Source of the DNA: Metallyticus violacea
Lineage: Eukaryota > Arthropoda > Insecta > Mantodea > Metallyticidae
Direction: 5' to 3'
NCBI GenBank assembly: GCA_030762175.1
Contig: CM060833.1
Span: 7,257,001 to 7,321,000 of the forward strand
Length of the DNA: 64,000 nt
Below, piece by piece: positions 13,425 to 25,300 of this stretch; positions within the stretch are counted from its first letter, which is position 1; every line of letters begins with the position of its first letter. The position numbers and the translations under genes are program-made. Under the pieces are notes generated by a model. The model was not told where the DNA came from. It saw nothing but the letters and a program-made list of their open reading frames with translations, and did no database searches.

Positions 13425-16340
13425 TTATTAAGTTCCTTACATTTTGCTTTAATTGATCCTTAAGCCATGTCAGGTAAAACTGTAGGTCTGATCTATCCAT
13501 CAACTCCTGACTCCAACAAGCAATTTTAGCAATGATTCTTGAAGTCATGTTCATAATGAACCCATCAGGACGATTCAACAAATTTAGAAAAGGGCCCCAT
13601 ACAGATTCTCTCTTCTTCATGGAGTGCTCACGGAAAATTTCAACCCTTGAGTGATCTTCCTGAAATATTAAGATTAGAAATACGAGTTATACATCTTAAA
13701 TTTGTATAAGGGCTATTCGGTAGACTAGTATTATCATTATAGCCCCTATAAAACTGACTGCATGCACACTTTCTCAGCAAAAACAAAAATTTCCTGCTTG
13801 TTCTTGAAATACTTGAAAGTTTTATACCCACAGCACTCTTAGTCTATCTGTAGTAGTTCGTTTAAGTGCTTGTGTGTTTACATTGCCTCTAAAATTTCAT
13901 TATATCGAATTTTCACAAGTAATATAATGAAATTAAATTTTATATTTGCTTAAACAAAAATACTTCCACAACCTATGAAAAATAGAGGCAGGCTTTGATA
14001 GTTTATGATGTCATGTTCAGTCTGTTTTTGATCGCACAAAACATTTAAAGATAATCGTGAATGCTATGAATTGTAGGGAGATGGTGCACCTTAACAGAGT
14101 CAATACAAGGCTGAGTCAAAAAGTAATCTTAATTTAGATCAAAATTTAGAATAATGTAGTAAAGTGTTGTATTACACACACAAATATGGAATATCTATAT
14201 CCTTCTGCTGGAGGAACAAGGCTTCTTGCAAAATGTGATGTCACCATAACAAGATGGCAGCCCCTTTGGAAACATGCATGAGTGAGGAGCAGCAAGTAAT
14301 TAATCCTTTTTGGGTAGTGAGGGCAAGAAACCAATATATATTAATAAAAGAATGAAGAAGCAATATGGAGATTCATGTGCCATTTCAGCAGATCTACGAG
14401 TGGTAAACTACTACAGCCGGTAAATTACCAAGCTACAGAGATTAGTATGTCTATTGTGTTTACAAGGACCTTCAGAAGTACTCCAACCTTTGCATTGGAG
14501 ACTGTTGGTTATTTTTCCATGGACATTTACTTACAAGAGGAAGCTAGGACAAGTCCATACTGCTTGATGCAGAGAGAGAATTGGAGAAATAGCTGAGCAA
14601 CAACAACTGGACACAATTCCATTCTAAATTTTCTGGATATTTCAATACTAAACATGAGGTCCAACCTAATAAAAATTCAATATTGTTCTCCCCCTCCATT
14701 TAAGGTATCTCTCAGCTCTCAATAAGATTGGATGGAAGAATTAATGCCTGAAAAAGAATGTGATCAACTTGTGGGGTACAACGTTGGATCTCATACAGGG
14801 ACACATTCTGGAGCAAGCATATAAGACCTATTTCCAAGGGAAAATATCAGCATAAGCTTGGGAAATACTGCACAGTCTTCCAGGCAGGAGATTTGCAATC
14901 CTGAACTGTGTTTTAAGAGGACTTGTACCTAAATGTCAACAATGTATAAGGTAGAGTTTAGCAGCAAGAGCATTATCTGATCATCCAAATATCTACAGTT
15001 CCTATCAAAAGTTTGTAACAGAACTTATGGTTAGACTTTGCATACAAAGTGAACGGATCAGCATTATATGAATATATGCACTTTCAAATATAAAACCAAA
15101 TTCTTTGTTTTCTTTGATACTGTCTCCATACCCCGTTTGTTTATACTAACCTGCAGCATGTCATCTATCATTATCAGAATATACTGGATAGTCTGATCTT
15201 TAGAAACATGGCCCAGTAAATTCAGGAATGTCTTTGCACACTGACTTCTATTTTCTTTCAACAGCGACTCCCTGCCAGCACCATCAGCATTGTCAAAGGC
15301 CAAAATGAAAGTGTAGTCTTCTTGAGAAATCATTTGTGACCTGCAATGTTAAGAAGCACGCATATCATCAAAATATATAAATGCAACATTTACCAGAACT
15401 ATTCATAAGTTTGCAGTGCTTTTCCTGTGGCAAACATTTTATTTGATACTAATATGAGATAAACAAAAGACAGAAAGTAATCAGTAATATATTATCCTCC
15501 TGTCTGCTAACATTAGGGCATATTTTTGATTCCCGGCCTGAAGAAATCCATCAGTTTGGAGATAAATATGATGTCAAACCATGAATGTAATTTTTGTTAT
15601 CAAAGGACTCGCAGTTTGATTGAATAAAGTGTGAAAAAAAATAAAAATCTTAAGGTGCAAGATTGGGGGAATAATGGGGTTGTGCAATAACCTCCCAAAT
15701 CCGGTTCCTATATAACTGCTTTTGTTATGTTGGTGCAGTATGAGCATACATTATCATGTCCAGCAGTATTTGATGCAGTCTTTCCTTGAATTGCGCAACA
15801 AGGCATCTCATTTGTTAGCATTAATTGTCAGTAGCTATGGTTTCATTCCTGGGAAGCAATTTGCAGTACACAATACCTTCTTTTTCAGATAATAACAACA
15901 GTGATAATAATGAATAATATCACCAAAAACCAAACACTCTACACTTGAGTTTTGGTCATTGTCAGAAAATATTTTAATAAAAAAAAAAAAACATTAAAAA
16001 AAAAAAAACAATGAATTTAGAAAAAGTTTGTTATGCAAGAGCTGCATAAACTAAGCGAATTCCTCAGCAGTAGAATAACTTTAAAAAAGAATATAAAATC
16101 CAAACTACTGCCTTATTAATTAATTAAATATGTTATTATTATGAAATTGGCATGACAAATTCTAAAGCTAAAAAATAGAAGAAAAACTAAACTATAATAT
16201 ATTACATAGCTCTATTTTTTCCCCTTTAAAATCACTTGAAACTAAGTAAATATAGTGATATTACTCTAATTTTTAAAAAGTAAGGGGAATGAAATCAAAA
16301 TTCTTGCAATCTAAAAGTATTACCAAAGAGAAACCACATT

Positions 16341-16389
<49 letters not shown>

Positions 16390-19300
16390 CAACAACAACA
16401 ACAACAACAATAATAATAGTTATAACAATTATTGTTACTGCTATTATTATTATTATTATTATTATTATTGAGATTAAACCTAAAAATTGATTGCACACTA
16501 TTAAATGAAATATATGAACCCTGATAGACAAAGATACACTGTGTGGGGATTTTTAGTTTATGAATTGAGCCCTTGATATCAAATGTACAATCACTTAAGT
16601 AGAGAGAAATAACAGAAAGAAACCTTGTGTATTTATGAAGAAGTTTATGTGTCAAAAGTGCAATAACATGTTACTATTTATGAACAATTACAATGTACAA
16701 AAAAAATGTAAATAATAATATACAATCAAAAGAAATTTCCAATGATTTTCAGTGGCTTTAAAATTTAATTTAAATTTTATAGTAGTAAAATCAAGTAACA
16801 CAAACGTTTTCTGAAGGTTATTACAGAGTGCTCCTACATTCAAATATAATTTTCATAGACAAATTAGATTAATATTTCAAAGTTGCTATCCTCAGGACAA
16901 TGATTTTGATAAATATAAAACATATGCATCATTATAAATATAGTTTATACACTGAATTAATTTGTCCTTTTATTTTGAAACAGTTGAGAGAAAATTAAAC
17001 ACTAGAGTACTTACTATTAATGGTCCAATTTCCCTAATTTTCAAGAATTATTTTTCTTGTAAATTCTATCTAATATGTCATCTTTAACAAGCTTCACTGT
17101 GTGAGTTCCAACTGAATTTTTATAAAAATTTCTTATAATTTTTTGTAAGTTCTTAAATGAATTATTTTTCTTGTTTTTTATTTAAATGATATGTACTGAG
17201 TTTTGTTTTGAAAAAGCAAATATTGGTGCCAGTAATGTGGTTTTTAAATTTTGGGTTTCAGATAAACCCCGGCTCCTAATGGCCCATTTCCTTACTTTTC
17301 TTATTTTATTTAAATGCTATACACCGAGTTTCCTTGTGAAAAAAACAAATATTGCTGCCACAAGAGTGATTTTTCAATTTTGGGTTTCAAGTAAACCCCC
17401 TTTTAATTATATGGCTTCACTGTTTTCAGAAACTATTTTTCTAATTTCATTTCAATGGCATATGAGTTTCCTTTAAAAAAATTAAAAATTGCAGTCACTA
17501 TTTAAATTTTGGTTATGTATGTCCCAACTCCTAATGGTGCAATTTCCTGATTTTCAGAAATGTTATTATTTTATTTAAATTTATCGACTTTTTTGGGGGG
17601 GGGGAATATATTGGTGTTGTTAGAGCAATTTTTAAATTTTGGGTTTCAGATAAACCCCCAATTCTAATAGGCTGATTTCACTAGTTAATGAGCTCGATAA
17701 ATTGTTTGTAAATTGAATGTTATATGCCAAATTTCGTTGCAAAAAAGTTGTGCCCATTAGAGAGTTAACACACACAATATAGTTCTATATAATTAGGTAG
17801 GGTCAATGCAGATTTGAAGGAATTTTTCGAACATCTATTCATGGGCACAACCAATAGCCACATTCCTTCAGAATTCACTAACAAAAGATAAATTTACCTC
17901 ATATAATAATGGGGTATTTCCATTTGTATAATAAACAATTACATTCAACTATATTATATATACATATTTACAATTCATATATACATTTTTCTACCAAGAA
18001 ATTTTTCAATTCTGTTTGAAACTTTTTTCCTCTTTGACATCTAATTGTTGGTGGCAGTTTGTTATACAAAATTTTACCAAAAATCTTGGATCTCTTTCAG
18101 TAGCTTTTTGTCTATATTTAGATGATAATAATTGTTCAGAGTTTGAGTGCTATAGTTTTGGCAGTCTTTGTTTAGGATCTTGTATTGTTCATCGTTAACA
18201 ACAAACAGAACTATCTTATACACATATAATGATATTATAATTAACATTTTAGATTTTTAAAAATACTTCCACACAATATTCTCTTATCTTATATATACAT
18301 CTCAAACAAAATTTTTTGAGGGTTAGTAGTATATATTTTAACCACATGCACTTCTCCAAACCTAAACTGTATAACAAAAATATGGATAGATTAAATGATA
18401 ATATAATAACTTTAGACTATCTGAATTTAAATATTGTGATAATATCCTTAATAAGTATATACATGTGCTCACTTTGTTACAAGTATATTCTACATGGTAT
18501 TTGAAAGTTAACCTATTCAAACTCACCACTATGGAGTCTGAGAAACTCACCAACAGGGAAATTTACCTATTTTTGTAAATGAGTTTTATTCTTTTCAAGA
18601 TATTAAACATTACATTACATCAAATGATCATTTCATGTTATAGTCTTGTTTTTGTTTTATTTTATTATAACAAAAATATTACTATTAAAACTAATTATGA
18701 AGAAGTCATTTTGCTTATTTATACAAAGCTATAAATATACATTTTAACCATATATTTAAAAATAAATCCAATTTCCATAATTACAAAACAAGATCAGAAA
18801 ATATAAATATAAAAAGACCTAAAGCATCAAAATATGATCTGATATTTGTTTATATAGCATATAAAGCTCTTATGCATTACCAAAAGCATAAAATCAATTA
18901 AGAAAATTGAACATTTCAGAATGAAATACTTATGGGATCAATACATTATAGAATTTAAATAGGAAAAATATGTAAATAATGTGGTAGATATAATATATAG
19001 CCGTTAAGAATTAAAAAGCATTTATAATTAACCCTAAATTTTAATTACATAAAATTTAGTACTATGTAAATGTTTATGTCTATATTAGTAAAAATAAGGT
19101 AAATGTAAATGTATAAGGCAATTTTAAAAAAAATTGTACTTAAAATAATTTAGTGCTAAGTACTGTTTGTATACAATTATAATATCATATATTAAAATAG
19201 TATTGTAAAATTATAGTTACTGTGCATAATATTGCAATTTTACATGTTCAAAAGTCACCTGAAGGGCACATGCTCAAGGAGTTGATATATTAATAAATAA

Positions 19301-22300
19301 ATAAAATAAACAGTATGACAATGTGGTTCAGTAGCACAGGATTTTTCATTCTGGACAAACAAGCCTGGAAGAAGGTTCAAGAAGTGGCCACCCATCTCTC
19401 ACCAAGGGATCATGAATTGTGGCACAAGTGGAGGCCCTTTGCTTTAAGACTGTCAAATTTATGTCGAGGAAATAGTAGAGAAGTTGGACATTAGTCATGG
19501 TTCAGTGATAAACGTCATTCACACATGACAAAAGTTGCTTCTTGTTGAATACCTCACTTGTGCACACCTGAGCAAAAATAGCGCAGTCAAAATATTGCAG
19601 CTTTACCAAGCTGATTCTGATAATTGTTTTGAGTGCTGATCACCATGGATGAATGTTGGATGTATCATTATGACCCTAAGAGTTATTGATTTGGTTTATT
19701 TAGGGGCACTATTTAACATCTCAGGTCATCAGCATTCCATTCAATACAGGGCATGAAATGACTGATAAATTTTGCTCAGAGACTTCTTCTTTCAGGCTCT
19801 TGCGGTTCTTTTATGTGCCATAAATGTACGACACGGGACATGACCCTGAGAGTAAGTGGCAGGGCAAACAGTAGAAGTGCTCATATTCAGCACCATTAAA
19901 AAAAGTGAAGAGATAGACATCATCAGGAAGGTCATGTTAAAAGTTTTTGAGGCTCTCATGGTGTATTTTGACAGATTATGCCTATGAGGTCCAAATAATA
20001 ACTGGAAAATACCAGAATCTCCTGACAAGAATGAGGAGACCATCAATAAAAAATGGTGCAGGAATTTGTCCAAAGGAATTTGTTTGCTGCATGACAATGA
20101 ACCAGCACATTCCTCACATCAGACTTGCATGCGACTGCTCTGACATATGAAAATTTATTCCATACTGGCACCGAATGACTTCTCCTCTTTACTTGCATGA
20201 TGACCCCACTGCATGGCAGTCATTTTCAAGATGATAAGATGATACGAGAAGTGGAGTAGTTCTTCAGTAGCCACAGTGAGAAGTTCTATCGCCAGGATAT
20301 GCACAGCTCATCCATTAGAGGGAGAAATGTGTCAGTTTGTGTGGTGCGGTGCAAATGTGGAGAACCAGAACCAAGACTCTTGGCCATTTGCTCTTTGTTC
20401 ATGGTGATAATACAAACTTTCTCCCCTTTATTAAATGACTGTGTAAACTACTGATATATCTGCAGTGTCTAACATTGTAATAAGTTCTGAACATTTTATA
20501 CATATCAGATCTTTGAAACTGATATTGTAATTTTCAGTCATCACCCATGTACCCCTAAAAGCTACACTTTATTTTCTGAAATTATGGTCTACTGTATTAA
20601 ATTTAAAACTAATTTAGTATCGGAACTAATACAGTGAGGTGATTAATATACTCTTAATTAGTTGGTGAGTTGATTTAATACTCTTATGCTCCTCTTACCA
20701 TTGAATTATACAGAACACGTTTCACAGGCACTTGCTCGCATCATCAGCCGTGAGTTGACTGCTAGATTCATGGATGGTTGGATGGACTTGGTGCAGCTCT
20801 CATGGATATTTTATGAACTTTTGGATTAATTTGTCTCCTCTTGAGATCTTGAAATTCACAACCTTATCTTCATATTTTTTTATAAAAATTTTTCCCCATG
20901 TTACCAGCTTCTAAGAACTATCTACGAATTTCAATAATTTGACTTCCATGTCTATATCCTGTTTATTTCTCCAAAAGTGATGTGCAACTGATTTATCTAT
21001 CTGATGTTTCTCTAGTGTTCCTTTAGCCTAATTCCAATTCTACTTTTTGTTTTGACAATATATTCTTTGTTGCATTCCAAGCAGCTGATTTGATAGATTC
21101 CTGGCTTTTTCTCAAAAAAAAAAAAAAAAAAAAAAAAAATCCAGAAAATACCTGGAGTGTTTGGTATTAGCTTGTCCTCAGTGAACAAATTAAGCCTAAA
21201 TAATCTGCCCATCTCCGAATGACCTTTGGAGTTGGAAAGAGAGAGAGAGAATAAGGTTGTGAACTTTGACATCTCAAGAGAAGACAAATTAATGCAAAAT
21301 TTCATTAAATGTCCACGAGAGCTACACCAAATTCATCTAATCATCAATGAATCCAGGAATCGACTCATAGCTGAAAATGCGGGCAAGGGCCTGTGAAACA
21401 TGTTCTGTATAATTTAATGGTAAATGGAGCATAAAAATATTAAATTGACTTACCAGTTTATTAAGAATATATCATCTATTATGTTCATAAAACTTTTGTT
21501 TTCAAGATTTTCAATCAAACAGAATATTGTTAAAGGTAACAAAAGTACTGCTATGCTTTTAGATCACTTTAGGCACCATAAATTCTGTGTAGACAGCCTT
21601 TAAGTTTTCAAAAAATTGCAAAGCACTTTTTGTTATTTTCATAAAACAAAAAACAAAAGTTACATAAATACTTACTGTAAATATGACTGCCAGTTAACCC
21701 TCTGTGCACGAATTTCAGTGGCCTGTTGCTGCAGAACACTGGTTGCTGCCAGCATATCTGTAATAACCAGCATCAATAAAATTATTTATAAATTATACAG
21801 AAAAGTGTAAAACCCAGTTTATGAATTCCTTTCATTTAAGGTGATTCTAGTATATTTAATTATTTTTTCCTACATGAACTGTTGTTCAGCAACTGACACT
21901 TTTGGGCAAAATTTAGGGTTTTATTAATATTGATGGTTATGGTTAGCCATATATAATGAAGGATGGAGCAATAAGTTATAGTTATAATTTGGTAACAGCC
22001 AGGCTACAAATGCTCTCTGATGCATAACAACAGATATTAGAGTGGATTTGGCTATCTGCTCTAAGCAATAGACTATTGAAGTTCTACGGTGTTTAAAACC
22101 AATAAGTACAAAACTTGAGGGTGAACATTTTTAGCAAAGATTTTGTATAGCCTTGACTGAAGAACATATGAAACTGTAATAAAAGAAAATGTAAGGATAT
22201 CCTGTGGAGCGATCCAATGACCTATAGAATTACTTGAGTAATTTTTTCCACTGAGCATGTGCATGTGTGTTTCCTGCCATTAACTGGAACAAATCATGCT

Positions 22301-25300
22301 AGCTTTCAGCTGTCAGTGTGGATCTGGTAGTACTGAGTTCAATTAAATTACTACAGGTGGTGTGATTTGTTCTGTATTTAATCGGGAAGTGAAATCTTCA
22401 GTACGTATTTTCTATTGCACAATGTATATATATATTTATTGTATGTATATAAATTAATGATTCATTTTTGTTAACTCAGGCAACTAATCAAGTTTAAAAA
22501 AAAAAAAAACAGAATAAAAACTGCGTCAAGTGGCTGAGGTCATTAAGGCATGGATACATGAGCAGGAGGCCTGGGGTTCAATTCCCACCAAGATTGTCCT
22601 TCCTGACTGAGGTTTTTCCAGGTTTTCCTCAGTTCTCATGAATGGCAACTGCTGGGAGATATCCTAAAATTAGGTATGGAACACTTCCTTCCTAAATCAT
22701 TTCATTATGCATCATCAGTGCTCACTACTTGTGATGCCTCAGTAGTTAAAACAGGTGTTAAACATTATTTAAAAAAAATAAAAACAACAACCACCTAAGA
22801 AGCTTTAGATAGCATTGATCATTGTTTTTCCTCCAAAAAACTACTAAGACACGCTTCTTTGTTTAAATAGTACAAGTAGATACATCAAGTTTTAAAAAAA
22901 TGTATACAAATATAACTTGGTTTTATGTGTGAATTCTCCTAAACTATAACATACATTTTCTGTTAAATAATTTTAATGACCTTTAATTTTGCTTATGCTT
23001 GATTAATGTCCTTTATTTTTTGGGTAGTCTGCTGTATAACTCTTTCCGCAAGTTGGTTGAGTCTTGTTGTTTGGTGGTCCCCTAAGTGTGGACCTAAAGT
23101 AAGCTTAACATTTTTAGATTATAATTATATATCATATAAATTTTTGGTTTACCTTTGTTTTGTAAAAAAAAAAAAAATATACATTCGTAAATATATATGC
23201 ATGGACAATTAATACATTAGTATTTTTGAAGATGTATCTCCATGTCATTTTTTAGTCTTCCTATTATTCTCATGGATTTTTTTTGTAACTTAAAAATACT
23301 CCCTACTATTTAAATAAGTTGCATATATAACACTAAGACATGCTTTGCGAACACATGTAATCATTACTCATGAAATTAAACCGGAGGCTAAGGTGCTGAA
23401 AGAATTTCATAACCCAATGGAGCTATCCATTCTGGGAAAAAATTTCATTCTAAAAAAATAAGAAAAACTTAATGAATTTTGATGTTCTCCCCCCCATGGA
23501 CTAACCCAAAAAGTTCCTACTAGAACCATCAGAGACCTGCACAGAAGCACCTTGGAAACCAGCCACCAATCGAGTAGCTGCTTGATGATGGGAGCGAGTG
23601 CTTATATAACACTTAATGGAGTACTAACTCTAAGTAACATGTTTAATACATTAGTGTAGGTTCCCTACTTTTCACATGGTAATATTTCCACATAATACGT
23701 CATATTTTATATGCAAATAAATGAACGCACAGTAAACCTGCTTACTTGTTTCACTATCAATTGATCTTCTGATTTGCCTCATTATGTAAATACCTTATTT
23801 ATCTTTTTTGGTAACATACTCTATTTAAGATTTCCAACTTAACTGCTTGTCTATTATCATGCCTATAAAATTTGAGAACAGTGTTTCTTGAATGTCTTCC
23901 TCTATTTTGAGTTGAATAGAATTTGTAGAGCATTTCTTAATTCAAAATTAATACGTGCTGTTTTTTTTATATTTAGTACAATGTTTAGAATAGAGTAGTA
24001 ATGTTTTACCATTGTTAGAATTGCATTTGCCTTGGTTTCCATGTATGTTGCTGTTTTATCTTTTATTATTATTGTTATATTATGCATATCCTATTGCTAT
24101 TCCCCCATTTTTTGTACTAATTAAAAAATGTCACTTACATATGCTATCTAGTCTCATGATAAATACTGTCACAAAGTTTGCAATAACTTACACAAAATGA
24201 TTTGAGATATTTTATTATTCTAATTACATTAGTTAAATGGGTGTATAATAAATAAAAATTACATATAATTATTTAAAATGACCTCCTTTGGCATGCACAC
24301 AGTCCTCAAGTCTTTGTGGCCACTCATCTATTGAATTACATAACACTTCCATTGGGAAATCTGCATTGCCTTCTGAATAGAATACTTCAAACTTTCAATA
24401 TTTGGATGTTTCTTCTTGCAAGCCATTTCCTGAAGCTTGTATCACAAATTGTAGTCCAGAGAGTTTAGGTCTGAACTTGCAAAAGACCAATCCAAGGTCA
24501 AAATAAAGCCAGGAACAATGGCCTCAAGTCATTTCTGGGTTGTCCAAGCCTTTTTGCTGGGGCTGAATCCTGTTGGAAGCTTCAGCTTTGTGCATGGAAA
24601 TGGGTGTTGAGGTTCTTGACCATTTTCTCCAACAATGTCTACTAGTACACTTTGGCCAATGTTTTAACCCCCTTTTTTGCTAAAATGGAGCTCACACCCA
24701 ACCACACCATAACATATGCAGGATTTTCTGCACAACAACTGCCAAATATCCCATCATTTTGGGCATTGAAAGTCTCCCCAAACCTGAAAATTGTTTCATC
24801 ATTAAAAAGGATTCTTCGATCATTTGGTGCATAACACTGAGGTAAGCATTTTGATTTTTAGAGCCTCTGGTGCTTCAGTTCATGTATGAAGAGCTGTCCT
24901 TTCCAACATTTGTAAACACCAAGTCAAGTCCCAGGTCATTGCTCCATGTGCCAGACATAGACATTGTAGAAATTTTCAGCTCACGAGCCATCACAAACTG
25001 TCTCCATTCTGGATTTCTTTGCACACAACATACCGCCACTACTTTCACCAATTCTGGAGACACACAGTGCATCGTCTTCCTTGCCTGTGGCAGTTTTTCA
25101 CAGTTCCAGTCTCAAGAAAGCAATGGATAGTGCGATACACAAACTCCAGCTTATTTTCAGTTTCTGAAGTATTTTGAAAATTTCATCTGGGGATTTGCTT
25201 ATCTTGGGCAAAGCTACCACAGCTATACAATTTTCTTAATCTCCCCATTCCATCTTGAAAACTAACACAAACAGTTTTCCACTTCTGCAGCTGAACTCTC

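Larger units (their letters stand above)
20640..21475. mobile_element. PLE family A, head-to-head inverted copy
   Basis: The left part (20640-21115) is a minus-strand PLE 3' end: [20 protein letters not shown] and IGIRLKEH of a GIY-YIG domain, then the terminal hammerhead at 20710-20751. After an A-run (21117-21139) the right part is plus strand: the VNKLSLNN linker, a deletion of the GIY-YIG domain, [12 protein letters not shown], then a second hammerhead at 21366-21408. Both outer ends carry the same terminal sequence (ATTAAATTGACTTACCAG and its inverse), so the insertion is one palindrome. Inactive. Confidence 0.8.

Noticed and set aside
16289..16655. ORFs with poly-Asn, poly-Ile or poly-Tyr
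   Set aside because: They are translations of the triplet microsatellite.
17020..17760. CRISPR-like array
   Set aside because: Units are 130 bp, diverged and without constant repeats plus variable spacers; the genome is eukaryotic.
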